A stretch of 64,000 nt of DNA from an uncultured Bacteroides sp. (GCF_963678845.1 NZ_OY787464.1:1178001-1242000); one strand, 5' to 3'. Positions 16,703 to 25,681 are shown, counted from the stretch's first letter. A program made the numbers and translations. Notes: generated by a model not told the origin, from the sequence alone.

Positions 16703-18226
16703 ATGCAAGAAAAGATTATCATTCTTGATTTCGGATCACAGACCACTCAGCTTATTGGCCGCAGAGTACGTGAATTGGATACGTATTGCGAAATCCTACC
16801 CTACAACAAATTCCCTAAGAACGATGAGTCGGTAAAGGGAGTTATCCTATCCGGAAGCCCTTTCTCTGTATACGATGAATCGGCTTTTAAAATCGATCTA
16901 AGCGAGATTCGTGGAAAATATCCTATTTTGGGTATCTGCTATGGTGCGCAATTTATGGCATATACAAGCGGTGGTAAAGTAGAACCGGCTGGCACACGTG
17001 AATACGGACGTGCTAATCTGGGCTCCTTCTGCAAAGACAACGCATTATTTAAAGGAGTAAAAGAGAACTCACAGGTATGGATGAGCCACGGCGACACCAT
17101 CACTGCAATTCCTGATAATTTTAAAACTATTGCTTCAACTAACGAAGTGGCTATTGCTGCTTATCAGTTAGAAGGCGAACAAATATGGGGTGTGCAATTC
17201 CACCCGGAAGTGTATCACACAGTAGACGGAACACAGATTCTTCGCAACTTCGTTGTTGATGTTTGCGGATGCAAGCAAGACTGGAGTCCGGCTTCATTCA
17301 TTGAAAGCACTGTTGCCGAATTGAAAAAACAACTTGGTGACGACAAAGTAGTATTAGGTCTTTCGGGCGGTGTAGATTCATCCGTTGCTGCCGTGTTGCT
17401 TAACAAAGCAATTGGTAAGAACCTGACTTGTATTTTCGTTGACCACGGAATGCTTCGTAAAAATGAGTTCGAAAACGTAATGAGTGATTACGAACACTTA
17501 GGCCTGAATGTAATCGGCGTAAATGCAAAAGATAAATTCTTCAGCGAACTGGCTGGCATAACAGAACCAGAGCGTAAACGTAAAATCATTGGTAAAGGTT
17601 TCATTGATGTATTTGATGAAGAAGCCCGCAAGCTGAAAGATGTAAAATGGCTGGCACAAGGTACTATTTACCCAGACTGCATTGAGTCACTTTCCATTAC
17701 CGGAACCGTGATTAAGAGTCACCACAACGTGGGTGGTCTTCCAGAAGAGATGAATCTGAAACTTTGCGAACCTCTCCGCCTACTCTTCAAAGACGAAGTA
17801 CGTCGTGTAGGTCGTCAGCTAGGTATGATGGAACATCTTATTACCCGTCACCCTTTCCCGGGACCAGGTTTAGCCGTTAGAATCCTTGGCGATATTACTC
17901 CCGATAAAGTACGCGTTCTTCAGGAAGCCGATGATATCTTCATCAGCGGATTGCGTGAATGGGGACTTTACGATCAGGTATGGCAAGCAGGTGTAATCCT
18001 TCTTCCAGTACAGTCTGTAGGTGTAATGGGCGATGAAAGAACATACGAAAATGCAGTAGCACTCCGTGCCGTAACATCAACCGATGCCATGACAGCCGAC
18101 TGGGCTCACCTACCTTACGAATTCCTTGGCAAGATTTCTAACGAGATCATTAATAAGGTAAAAGGTGTGAACCGCGTAACTTATGATATTAGCTCTAAAC
18201 CTCCTGCAACGATTGAGTGGGAATAG
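16703..18226 (+). CDS. guaA: GMP synthase (glutamine-hydrolysing)
   Basis: GuaA converts XMP to GMP with ATP and glutamine, the last step of guanine nucleotide synthesis. The 507-residue protein has a class I glutamine amidotransferase domain (about 1-195) with GICYGAQ at 77-83 (Cys79) and the HPEVYHT motif. An ATP pyrophosphatase domain follows, with the P-loop GLSGGVDSSVAA. The C-terminal dimerisation domain includes RHPFPGPGLAVRILG and ends KPPATIEWE, the usual C-terminus. It is monocistronic, with a strong terminator at 18275-18320. Repeat array D abuts its promoter. Confidence 0.98.
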   Translation: MQEKIIILDFGSQTTQLIGRRVRELDTYCEILPYNKFPKNDESVKGVILSGSPFSVYDESAFKIDLSEIRGKYPILGICYGAQFMAYTSGGKVEPAGTREYGRANLGSFCKDNALFKGVKENSQVWMSHGDTITAIPDNFKTIASTNEVAIAAYQLEGEQIWGVQFHPEVYHTVDGTQILRNFVVDVCGCKQDWSPASFIESTVAELKKQLGDDKVVLGLSGGVDSSVAAVLLNKAIGKNLTCIFVDHGMLRKNEFENVMSDYEHLGLNVIGVNAKDKFFSELAGITEPERKRKIIGKGFIDVFDEEARKLKDVKWLAQGTIYPDCIESLSITGTVIKSHHNVGGLPEEMNLKLCEPLRLLFKDEVRRVGRQLGMMEHLITRHPFPGPGLAVRILGDITPDKVRVLQEADDIFISGLREWGLYDQVWQAGVILLPVQSVGVMGDERTYENAVALRAVTSTDAMTADWAHLPYEFLGKISNEIINKVKGVNRVTYDISSKPPATIEWE

Positions 18227-18274
18227 TTAGATTATAAAGGCATTTCTTTAGAGGAATGACTTGAGATATTTTGG

Positions 18275-18320
18275 AAAGAGACTAGACATTTTGGTTAAAA
18301 TGTTTAGTCTCTTTCTTTTT
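18275..18320 (+). terminator. Rho-independent terminator of guaA
   Basis: AAAGAGACTA at 18275 pairs with TAGTCTCTTT ending near 18313, and a T-rich tail follows. It lies about 50 bp after the guaA stop. Confidence 0.88.
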
Positions 18321-18761
18321 GCATCAATAAATCCAGCCATCTTTTTAATCGCATTGTTTGTTTATAAACCCCGATACATTCAGCTCTTTTGACTTAAAGT
18401 GCATAATATCAATTCAAAAAATATAAAATATTTCTTGAATTTGTTTTGTTATTTCAAATTATACTTTTATATTTGCAGTGTATTACTATTATAGTACACT
18501 ATTTAAATATATATTTATCACATAGTTTGCTATACACAAAGTAATCAAACACTTGCAGTTTATATATTTGGATTATGTAGTTGTCTGGAAAATAATTATA
18601 ATTCAATTTATTATAGAGCAGTAAATTAAAACAGATTTATTCTGTTTACTTAATTCGATCGATAATACATATCTGTCATAGCCGAATAACTTAACATAAA
18701 TGTTACAGAGTTTATTATATAAAAGTTTTGTATTGAGTCTTTAATTTAAAATTGTAGAACA

Positions 18762-18815
18762 ATGATTATAGTAGCCTTTATCGTGATTATAGTAGCTTTT
18801 ATTTGCTGCTGGTAG
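18762..18815 (+). CDS. Putative 17-residue hydrophobic microprotein with internal heptad duplication
   Basis: ATG at 18762 opens 17 sense codons, MIIVAFIVIIVAFICCW, ending TAG. The frame is a tandem duplication of 21 bp: MIIVAFI then VIIVAFI, followed by CCW. The composition is entirely hydrophobic, like short single-membrane peptides of type I toxins or regulatory leader peptides. It lies in the 670-bp spacer between guaA and an ABC transporter operon, 81 bp before that operon. There is no strong Shine-Dalgarno sequence, as is common in Bacteroides. Translation is not shown by sequence alone, so this is a candidate. Confidence 0.35.
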   Translation: MIIVAFIVIIVAFICCW

Positions 18816-18896
18816 CCTGATTACTATGGTGCACCTGTTTTATTAGTAAACTGCAAGTTTTGAGTAAATAATAACTAAATTATAAATTGAAATAAA

Positions 18897-19736
18897 ATGC
18901 TGAAAATTGAGAATCTGTCCTTTGTATATAAAAGGTCACAAAAAAAACTATTTGAAAACTTTTCTCTATCAGTTGAAAAGGGTAAAGTTTATGGTTTGTT
19001 AGGTAAGAACGGCGTGGGGAAATCAACTCTCTTATATCTTATTACAGGGCTTTTAATGCCCAAAAGTGGAAAGGTTGATTTTGATAATGAAGACGTATCT
19101 AAAAGATTGCCTAAAACACTGCAGGATATTTATATCGTGCCCGAGGAATTTGATTTACCATCGATCTCTTTTCGCAAGTATGTTGAATGCAATATGTCAT
19201 TATATCCTCGTTTCAGCGAGGAAAATCTTGAGAAATATCTTCATTGTTTTGATTTGAATATGGATGTGAATCTTGGAGCTTTATCAATGGGGCAGAAGAA
19301 AAAAGTCTATATGAGCTTTGCATTAGCTACAAATACTTCTCTTCTTGTTATGGATGAACCAACAAACGGGCTGGATATTCCTGGGAAAAGTCAGTTCAGG
19401 AAGTTTATAGCATCTGGAATGAGTGATGAAAAAACTATCATTATTTCTACTCATCAGGTTAAAGATGTTGATAATCTGCTGGAACATGTAATTGTGATGG
19501 ACAGCAATAAAGTTTTGCTGGATAAATCTGTTTCAGAAATTTGTCAGAAGCTATTATTCGTAGAAACGTCTAGTAATGAATCAGCAGAGGAAGCACTCTA
19601 TGTTTCTCCTTCCATTCAAGGAAAAAGTATGATTCTTCCTAATAAGGAAAGCGAGGAATCGGCAATTAATCTTGAACTATTATTTAATGCTCTGCTAGCT
19701 GATACTGACAAATTGAAAGTTTATCTTCAAAATTAA
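18897..19736 (+). CDS. ABC transporter ATP-binding protein
   Basis: The 279-residue ATPase has the Walker A motif GLLGKNGVGKSTLL, the signature LSMGQKKKVYMSFALA and Walker B LLVMDEPTNGLD, followed by the H-loop STHQVKD. This is the export-type subunit found next to YtrA-like GntR regulators. The C-terminal 70 residues extend beyond the core domain. The permease gene follows after 11 bp and the regulator after a further 4 bp, indicating one operon. The exported substrate cannot be inferred; related systems in Firmicutes respond to cell-wall stress. Confidence 0.9.
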   Translation: MLKIENLSFVYKRSQKKLFENFSLSVEKGKVYGLLGKNGVGKSTLLYLITGLLMPKSGKVDFDNEDVSKRLPKTLQDIYIVPEEFDLPSISFRKYVECNMSLYPRFSEENLEKYLHCFDLNMDVNLGALSMGQKKKVYMSFALATNTSLLVMDEPTNGLDIPGKSQFRKFIASGMSDEKTIIISTHQVKDVDNLLEHVIVMDSNKVLLDKSVSEICQKLLFVETSSNESAEEALYVSPSIQGKSMILPNKESEESAINLELLFNALLADTDKLKVYLQN

Positions 19737-19747
19737 AAATCAAGGTT

Positions 19748-20578
19748 ATGATAAAGAATAATTTTATAAGTTTTAAGCGCTTTACTCTTCTCTATAAAAA
19801 AGATTTTATAGAGAACTGGAAAACAATGCTTCTTCGTTTTGTGATGTTATATGCCATAATGGCGATAATATTTAGTTTTATAGGACTTTCTGAATTCAAA
19901 TCAAGAACTAATTATAATCCATCATCTGTAGTTACTAATTATCTGATACCTGCAACATTTCTTTTCTGGGGATTTGGATGCCTTTTCGCATCACTAATGA
20001 TGGAAAAAATGAAAAACAAAACTAAGAGGATTGCATATCTGATGACTCCGGCTACAAATTTTGAAAAATTCTTCTCAAGATTCCTGCCCGTTGTTGTTGT
20101 ATTTATAATCGCTTTTGTTGTTGCTTTTAAATTAGCCGATTATACCAAAATAGCAATACTCTCAATACGTTATCCAGAATTCAATATAGCTGCTGTAAAT
20201 ATTACACAGGGATTATGTAGTCAAATGCCAGATGCAATGACACATAATTGGATGGAATTTACAGCTCTGTTTTCTGTATATCTCTTTTTCCAGTCTTTAT
20301 TTATTTTAGGAAGTACATTGTGGTATAAGAACCCGTTTATCAAAACTCTTGCAACAGGTATAACAATAACTCTGCTTTTTTTTGCGGTAGACGGCTTATT
20401 GGTAAATTCTTTTTTTAATGAAAGTCAGTTGTTTAGTGTGGGAGATTATTTCGGGAAACTAATGGATAAATGGGCAACAAAGCAAAATATTATCCTGTTT
20501 TTTTCTTTACTGACTCTTTTTAACTGGGTTATCTCTTATTTCCGTTTTAAAGACTCTGAAATTATTAATAGACTCTAA
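19748..20578 (+). CDS. ABC transporter permease
   Basis: The 276-residue integral membrane protein has about six hydrophobic segments, including FVMLYAIMAIIFSFIGL, TFLFWGFGCLFASLMM, FLPVVVVFIIAFVVAF, FSVYLFFQSLFILGS and ITLLFFAVDGLLV. It has no signature beyond the membrane topology. Its position between the ATPase and the GntR regulator identifies it as the membrane subunit of that transporter. It is likely co-transcribed. Confidence 0.8.
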   Translation: MIKNNFISFKRFTLLYKKDFIENWKTMLLRFVMLYAIMAIIFSFIGLSEFKSRTNYNPSSVVTNYLIPATFLFWGFGCLFASLMMEKMKNKTKRIAYLMTPATNFEKFFSRFLPVVVVFIIAFVVAFKLADYTKIAILSIRYPEFNIAAVNITQGLCSQMPDAMTHNWMEFTALFSVYLFFQSLFILGSTLWYKNPFIKTLATGITITLLFFAVDGLLVNSFFNESQLFSVGDYFGKLMDKWATKQNIILFFSLLTLFNWVISYFRFKDSEIINRL

Positions 20579-20582
20579 ACAT

Positions 20583-20963
20583 ATGAACTTTAAAGATAGT
20601 AAAGCAATTTATTTACAAATAGCAGATAGAATATGTGATGAGATTATCTTCGGGCAATACCCTGAGGAAGAGAGAATTCCGTCTGTTCGAGAATATGCTT
20701 CCATTGTTGAAGTCAACTCTAATACAGCAATGCGCTCTTTTGATTACCTCCAGTCTCAGAACGTAATTTATAATAAGAGAGGCATTGGATACTTTGTATC
20801 TACCGGTGCAAAGAAACTAATTTTGTCTCTCCGCAGGAAGCGTTTTTTAGAAGAAGACCTTGAATGGTTTTTCCATCAAATCTACACATTGGATATTCCA
20901 ATGGAGAAAATCGGCAATATGTATAACGAATTTAGTAAGAAACAAAATAGTATCAGACAATGA
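20583..20963 (+). CDS. GntR-family (YtrA-like) transcriptional regulator
   Basis: The 126-residue protein is nearly all winged-helix domain: AIYLQIADRICDEIIFGQYPEEERIPSVREYASIVEVNSNTAMRSFDYLQSQNVIYNKRGIGYFVS. A short C-terminal helical tail follows. This small size and the linkage to an ABC transporter are typical of the YtrA subfamily, which represses its own transporter operon. It overlaps the next gene by 4 bp (ATGA), implying translational coupling. Confidence 0.9.
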   Translation: MNFKDSKAIYLQIADRICDEIIFGQYPEEERIPSVREYASIVEVNSNTAMRSFDYLQSQNVIYNKRGIGYFVSTGAKKLILSLRRKRFLEEDLEWFFHQIYTLDIPMEKIGNMYNEFSKKQNSIRQ

Positions 20964-21769
20964 GACGAACAACAGTTATATTATTATCAACCATATTATC
21001 GATATTATTATTATCGGTGATATTTATTATTTATTTACGTTTTTTTGCTCCGACTGATAGAACAGAACAAAACTTCTTATCTGATGATAAGTTGTCCGGC
21101 AAGGTCGATTCAATAAACTTCTCCTCGTATAAGGTTATCAGATTTGTTGATGAGAGTAACAAACAGATGTCTGATATATCAAATTCATTGATTGTTCAGC
21201 CATTTAAAAATGGACAACAAAAAGGAATGTTCTGCTTTCCAAAAGAATTATCTTTTATGATAAATAAACAAGTATCGGGTGATACACTTGTTATTAAACT
21301 AAGGTATCCAGAAAAACAATTTACCGCTCTTCTTGATAAATACAAGTCTAAGAGAATGCATTTGAACTTCTATCTTTATACCGACTCAGCTTCTTCGTTG
21401 TCGTTAAGAAATGAATCCAATAATCTGGAAACAATCTTCAAAAAGGTTACAACGAGAGAAGCTACTGTTTATGTAACTAATAAAATCCTTATAGATTCAT
21501 GTAAAATAGACAGATTAAATGTTTCGGGCTATGATGCTCAAATCTGTCTTGCAAATAATAAGATAAATATCTTCAGTCTAGATCTGGAGAATCTGAATAA
21601 CTGGAAGGTGGATAAATGTGATATCAATGAAGAACATCTTACAGGAAAGGGAAATAATTATATGAGCTTACCAAAGAGTGAGTGTAAAAAGATGGTATGG
21701 AAGGGTAAAACAAAAGATTCAGAGATCAGCGTATCACTCAAATCAGACAAAGCAACCATCTCCTTCTAG
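20960..21769 (+). CDS. Membrane-anchored protein of unknown function in the ABC/GntR operon
   Basis: The 269-residue protein has one N-terminal hydrophobic helix (about 5-29, VILLSTILSILLLSVIFIIYLRFF). The rest is polar and beta-rich, with segments such as DRLNVSGYDAQICLANNKINIFSLDLENLNNWKVD. The alternation of short strands resembles putative auto-transporter-adhesin or DUF4097-like solenoid folds, but I do not recognise a family. Its ATG overlaps the stop of the GntR gene, so it belongs to the operon and may be an extracytoplasmic accessory of the transporter. A strong terminator follows at 21799. Confidence 0.6.
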   Translation: MRRTTVILLSTILSILLLSVIFIIYLRFFAPTDRTEQNFLSDDKLSGKVDSINFSSYKVIRFVDESNKQMSDISNSLIVQPFKNGQQKGMFCFPKELSFMINKQVSGDTLVIKLRYPEKQFTALLDKYKSKRMHLNFYLYTDSASSLSLRNESNNLETIFKKVTTREATVYVTNKILIDSCKIDRLNVSGYDAQICLANNKINIFSLDLENLNNWKVDKCDINEEHLTGKGNNYMSLPKSECKKMVWKGKTKDSEISVSLKSDKATISF

Positions 21770-21798
21770 TTGGTTGTAGTTAATAAATCATTTTCACT

Positions 21799-21852
21799 AA
21801 CAAAGAGACACTATCCATTTATACAACGATGTGGGTAGTGTCTCTTTGTTTT
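21799..21852 (+). terminator. Rho-independent terminator of the ABC/GntR operon
   Basis: AACAAAGAGACACTA at 21799-21813 pairs perfectly with TAGTGTCTCTTTGTT at 21836-21850. Confidence 0.88.
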
Positions 21853-22162
21853 AGGAATTATGAGCCCTTTCAGTTCAAACTCAATGCAGGTTCAGACTAA
21901 CTAACCAGGAACTAATAAAGCAATATGTAAGTTTAAAGAATTGCAATTTATGCGTTAATTGTCTAAATAGAGATATAATTGAAAGGGAAACAACCATTAA
22001 CGATAAAAAAAAGCAAAAAAGAAGAATCAATTAAAAGTAAAATACGTATACTTGTAACTCATTACAAACAATTTCAAAAACTATAAAAAATTGATATAGT
22101 TCAAGATTATAGCGAATAATGATATAGCATTCTTGATTAATAATCATTTAAAAGTTTTGAAT

Positions 22163-22570
22163 ATGAAATACTATTTATTCTTGTTAGTTTTACTATTTTT
22201 ATCCAGTTGCGGTAAAAAAGATAATAAAGATGTGGAAGCATGCTTAGTTAAACAACCAAACAACTCATCTTTTATGCTGGACACAATAAATACGAGTAAA
22301 TGGGACAGCGTATACGTAATGGCACCATATCAATATGTAAATATTGAAAAAAATATTCCTTACCTATCGGATAAACTTAAAAAGAAGTTTAAGGAAACAG
22401 CCATGATTGGTTCTTACTGCACTTTAATTTTTGTAAAGGATCAGAAAGTAGTGAGCTATAGCTCCATTAAAAGAGATGTAGCCGACTTCTCTAGTCTGGA
22501 TGGTAAGATTGGCTACCCATTAAAACAAAACTACCAGATTGTTGCTTACAGAAAAGTTATTGCTGGTTAG
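22163..22570 (+). CDS. Small lipoprotein of unknown function
   Basis: From the ATG at 22163 the protein is 135 residues, beginning MKYYLFLLVLLFLSSCGKKD, a clear lipoprotein signal with lipobox LSSC. The frame extends ten codons upstream to 22133, but that extension would precede the signal peptide and is unlikely. The mature part (about 117 residues) has no recognised domain. It is a single gene, with spacers of about 310 bp after the upstream operon's terminator and 412 bp on the downstream side. Confidence 0.7.
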   Translation: MKYYLFLLVLLFLSSCGKKDNKDVEACLVKQPNNSSFMLDTINTSKWDSVYVMAPYQYVNIEKNIPYLSDKLKKKFKETAMIGSYCTLIFVKDQKVVSYSSIKRDVADFSSLDGKIGYPLKQNYQIVAYRKVIAG

Positions 22571-22982
22571 CCGATATCATTCTTAAAGACTAAACTAATT
22601 CATTGTTTTAAGCTATGATTGGCAAGTCAGCTTAAATAGCACTATTTATCAGTCATGATTTATAAAGACTGTATCTTATTTATATAAAACCAAGTATACT
22701 CTCCACACAAGGAAATAACGATCTGTAGCATAAATGTAATAAGGGCAAATACTTCATAGCAAATATTTGTGCAATCAAAAATTACGCAAATATTTATTCC
22801 ATTTAGCTGTAACTAATAGAATAAGAATGTATTGATTGAATACAATTAGTTACGGCAATTAACACATTAGCTTTATTAATTGCACTAATAAACAAACATT
22901 GCACAAATTTAGTTTCAAATCCAACTATTTAATCTATAAATAGTATTACCTTTGTGACCAGTATTTAGAAATTCATTAAACG
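22571..22982. other. Intergenic region upstream of the nitronate monooxygenase gene
   Basis: No credible gene is present. The spacer contains the inverted pair GTAACTAAT/ATTAGTTAC (about 22810-22855) and two copies of GCAAATATTT at 22759 and 22786. TACCTTTG at 22947-22954 is a likely -7 element, 28 bp before the next start codon. Confidence 0.45.
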
Positions 22983-24074
22983 ATGAAAACATTATCAATT
23001 GGAGATTTAAAAGTTCGTGTACCTATTATTCAAGGTGGAATGGGCGTAGGAATCTCTTTATCAGGACTGGCCTCGGCTGTAGCAAACGAAGGAGGCATCG
23101 GCGTAATCTCTTGCGCAGGTTTAGGACTTCTATACAATAAACTATCTAGTAACTTTGGAGAAGCAAGCATCTTAGGGCTTAAAGAAGAGCTCAAGAGAGC
23201 ACGTGCCAAAGCAAAAGAAGCAAAAGGTATTATCGGAGTAAATGTGATGGTAGCCATGACCAACTTTGCAGATATGGTAAAAACATCTATTGCCGAGAAA
23301 GCAGATATAATCTTTAGCGGAGCCGGACTTCCTCTTGATTTACCTAGCTTCCTTCCTAAAGGTAGCACAACAAAACTTGTTCCCATTGTTTCATCTGCAC
23401 GCGCGGTGAGAATTATCTGTGAAAAATGGCAGAGTCAATACAATTATCTTCCTGATGCTGTAGTGGTAGAAGGCCCAAAAGCCGGAGGTCACCTAGGTTA
23501 CAAGGAAAACCAGATTACTGACGAGCACTATTCTTTAGAAGAAATCTTACCTCAGGTAGTGAAGGAAGTGGCTATTTTTGAAGAGAAGTACAACAAGAAA
23601 ATTCCGGTAATTGCTGCTGGAGGTATTTACACAGGAGCAGACATCTACCGAATGATGGAACTTGGAGCTTCAGGTGTTCAATTAGGAACCCGATTTGTTA
23701 CAACTGACGAATGCGATGCTTCTCTGGCCTTCAAAGAACAATATATTAATGCAAAAGAAGGAGATATAGAGATTATTAAGAGTCCGGTTGGAATGCCGGG
23801 AAGAGCTATTGGATGTTCATTTATCGAAAAAGTTAAGGAAGGTGTAAAACAACCAAAGTCGTGTCCTTTCCATTGCATCAAGACTTGCGATATTTCTAAG
23901 AGCCCATACTGCATTATGCTTGCTCTTTTCAATGCATTTAAAGGTAACTTTAACAGTGGATATGCTTTTGCCGGTGCAAACGCTTTCAGATCGAACAAGA
24001 TTATGAGTGTAAAAAATACAATCTCTGAATTAATGAATGAGTGGAAAGAAAAAGAGCTTTTTTCTAAAAAGTAA
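22983..24074 (+). CDS. Nitronate monooxygenase / 2-nitropropane dioxygenase family FMN enzyme
   Basis: The 363-residue TIM-barrel flavoprotein has IQGGMGVGISLSGLASAVANEGGIGVIS at its N-terminus. VVVEGPKAGGHLGY follows in the middle, and AAGGIYTGADIYRMMELGASGVQLGTRFVTTDECDAS forms the FMN phosphate-binding region. A C-terminal cysteine cluster (CPFHCIKTCDISKSPYC) is an uncommon addition that could bind a metal or cluster. Family members oxidise alkyl nitronates or act as FabK-like enoyl-ACP reductases. The size and the cysteine tail favour the broad NPD group, so I give no gene symbol. It is a single gene followed by a hairpin shared with the convergent monooxygenase gene. Confidence 0.85.
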   Translation: MKTLSIGDLKVRVPIIQGGMGVGISLSGLASAVANEGGIGVISCAGLGLLYNKLSSNFGEASILGLKEELKRARAKAKEAKGIIGVNVMVAMTNFADMVKTSIAEKADIIFSGAGLPLDLPSFLPKGSTTKLVPIVSSARAVRIICEKWQSQYNYLPDAVVVEGPKAGGHLGYKENQITDEHYSLEEILPQVVKEVAIFEEKYNKKIPVIAAGGIYTGADIYRMMELGASGVQLGTRFVTTDECDASLAFKEQYINAKEGDIEIIKSPVGMPGRAIGCSFIEKVKEGVKQPKSCPFHCIKTCDISKSPYCIMLALFNAFKGNFNSGYAFAGANAFRSNKIMSVKNTISELMNEWKEKELFSKK

Positions 24075-24096
24075 TTTTTCCATTATATAAAAATTA

Positions 24097-24136
24097 AAGC
24101 GAAGGCTTCCTTTTAGGATAGTCCTCGCTTTTTTAT
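24097..24136 (+). terminator. Hairpin between convergent genes, probable terminator
   Basis: AAGCGAAGG at 24097 pairs with CCTCGCTT near 24123-24130 and is followed by TTTT. It lies between the convergent stop codons at 24074 and 24137 and may serve the plus-strand gene. Confidence 0.7.
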
Positions 24137-24424
24137 TTAGAATACTGGTTTGCAAACTATGATTTCTTCCTTCTGATACTGCAATAGACTCATCTTTGGG
24201 ATTATTGTTGTAAAATGAGTTGAAGCCATGTGTGTTTTCAATATACCTGCACTCTCCCATTCTTCAAGCATAACCAATATCTGCTTATTATTCAAATCCT
24301 GAACCAGATTATAATTGATACAACCTTCTTCTTTTCTTGATTCCTGTACCAATTCACCAGCTAATTTCAGGAATTCTTCAACTTTGTCTTCCTTAACAAA
24401 GAATTTCGCAATTACTTTTACCAT
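24137..24424 (-). CDS. Antibiotic biosynthesis monooxygenase-type (ABM, YgiN-like) protein
   Basis: The 95-residue protein has the dimeric alpha/beta ferredoxin-like ABM fold: VKVIAKFFVKEDKVEEFLKLAGELVQESRKEEGCINYNLVQDL, then ILVMLEEWESAGILKTHMASTHFTTIIPKM. Small ABM proteins include quinol monooxygenases and heme-degrading enzymes. Without further motifs the substrate is open. A TACCTTTG box on the minus strand at 24478-24471 lies 47 bp upstream of the start. It is a single gene. Confidence 0.85.
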   Translation of the reverse strand: MVKVIAKFFVKEDKVEEFLKLAGELVQESRKEEGCINYNLVQDLNNKQILVMLEEWESAGILKTHMASTHFTTIIPKMSLLQYQKEEIIVCKPVF

Positions 24425-25014
24425 TTCATTTTCCTCCTATTAAAATTTATTTTCTGGAAATATTAAGCTTCAAAGGTACAAATAGAATTATTATAGATTC
24501 CATTTTAATGAAATTTATACCAAAAAAAGTCTCAACCCACCCTTCAACTCTTTCCTATTAATGGCGAAACAAAAGGTTCTTTCTTATATCCTACATTAAT
24601 TATTAGGGTCTATCTACCTATAGTCAAAAATACACAGAATGAAGCAAAACAATTTTATACAATAAATATTTTAAACAACATAAAAAGGGAACATCTCTTT
24701 CTTTTTGGTATAATATAGATACACTAACGATTTAACTAAAAGATTACCAACGAATTAAGACTGATTCCAAATTCAATCAATCTCTCTTTCAAAAAACAGA
24801 AAAACATAAGGTTGTTTTGGAGGGGGTAACAGGGTGCCTCCTTCTGAAACCCTTTGATAGCCGCGGTGCTAAATTTTAGCACGAGACATATAAAAGAAGT
24901 TATTTTCAAAGTTTGTCACCACTATCAAAAAATACAGACATTATACTTTACGAGGAGTGTGAATCGTTTAATGGTTAAAGAATATAAAATTACGGAGTCA
25001 AAGTAACACCGGAT
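24425..25014. other. Intergenic region upstream of the arsenic operon
   Basis: A 590-bp spacer without a credible gene. It contains the minus-strand promoter box CAAAGGTA at 24471-24478 for the ABM gene. Near 24821-24885 is a G-rich patch (GGAGGGGGTAACAGGGTGCC) followed by CTCC and then by the palindrome GTGCTAAATTTTAGCAC at 24866-24882. This could be a structured RNA or an operator. Confidence 0.45.
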
Positions 25015-25044
25015 TATATTATTCGTATATTTGCGAACAATATA
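25015..25044. promoter_or_regulatory. Promoter embedded in an ArsR-type operator (30-bp inverted repeat)
   Basis: Two 11-bp arms, TATATTATTCG at 25015-25025 and CGAACAATATA at 25034-25044, are inverted copies with one mismatch. The 8-bp core between them is TATATTTG, an exact Bacteroides -7 promoter element. The right arm ends on the A of the arsR start codon. A repressor dimer bound here would cover the -7 box and the transcription start, which fits autoregulation by ArsR. The implied leader is only a few nucleotides. Confidence 0.75.
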
Positions 25045-25370
25045 TGGAAAAAGATAAAGATTACACAGCAGAACAGGAACAGATTGCCCGATATGCAAAG
25101 GCAATGGGGCATCCGGCACGCATAGCTATAATGGATTTCCTCGCATCACAGGAAAGTTGTTTTTTCGGTGATATTCACGATGAATTGCCAATAGCCAAAG
25201 CAACCGTATCCCAACACCTGAAGGAACTCAAAGATGCCGGACTAATTCAGGGCGAAATTGAAGCTCCCAAAGTTCGTTATTGTATAAATAAGGAGAATTG
25301 GGCAAAGGCTCAGAGCCTGTTCGCCAAGTTCTTTGATAAAAAAGAAATTAAGAAAATCTGCTGCGGATAA
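25044..25370 (+). CDS. arsR: ArsR/SmtB-family arsenic-responsive repressor
   Basis: The 108-residue winged-helix protein contains the family core: MGHPARIAIMDFLASQESCFFGDIHDELPIAKATVSQHLKELKDAGLIQG, then VRYCINKENW. Cysteines at 39, 80, 106 and 107 could form the As(III)/Sb(III) site; the C-terminal CC pair is atypical of the classical CVC motif in helix 3. It is the first gene of a seven-gene plus-strand operon. Its promoter lies inside the 30-bp inverted repeat at 25015-25044, so self-repression that is relieved by arsenite is the expected mode. Confidence 0.92.
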   Translation: MEKDKDYTAEQEQIARYAKAMGHPARIAIMDFLASQESCFFGDIHDELPIAKATVSQHLKELKDAGLIQGEIEAPKVRYCINKENWAKAQSLFAKFFDKKEIKKICCG

Positions 25371-25435
25371 TATTTTTTTGCCGTAGATGTTCGTCGTTTT
25401 ACGAATTACGATTAACTATTAAAATAAAGATTAAT

Positions 25436-25669
25436 ATGGAAATTAAAATTTTAGGTTCAGGATGCTCAAAGTGCAAAACTCTTGAGAAACTAACACGCGA
25501 AGTTGTGGAGCAAAACGGTATTGATGCTTCTATCTCTAAAGTAGAGGACATTATGGAGATTATGAAATACGGAGTTATGGCAACGCCGGCTCTGGTTGTT
25601 GACGGAAAAGTTGAGATTAAAGGACGCGTTCCTTCTCTGGAAGAGATAAAAGAAGTATTAACAAAATAA
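25436..25669 (+). CDS. Small thioredoxin-fold protein of the ars operon (ArsE-like)
   Basis: The 77-residue protein is a minimal thioredoxin of the MTH895/TM0996 type, with the redox pair CSKC at residues 10-13 (GSGCSKCKTLEKL) and the cis-Pro loop ATPALVVDGK. In Bacteroides ars operons the corresponding gene has been called arsE. It could supply electrons to ArsC or to the ArsF-type protein next to it. It follows arsR by 65 bp and precedes the arsF-like gene by 12 bp. Confidence 0.85.
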   Translation: MEIKILGSGCSKCKTLEKLTREVVEQNGIDASISKVEDIMEIMKYGVMATPALVVDGKVEIKGRVPSLEEIKEVLTK

Positions 25670-25681
25670 ATCCGGATATAC

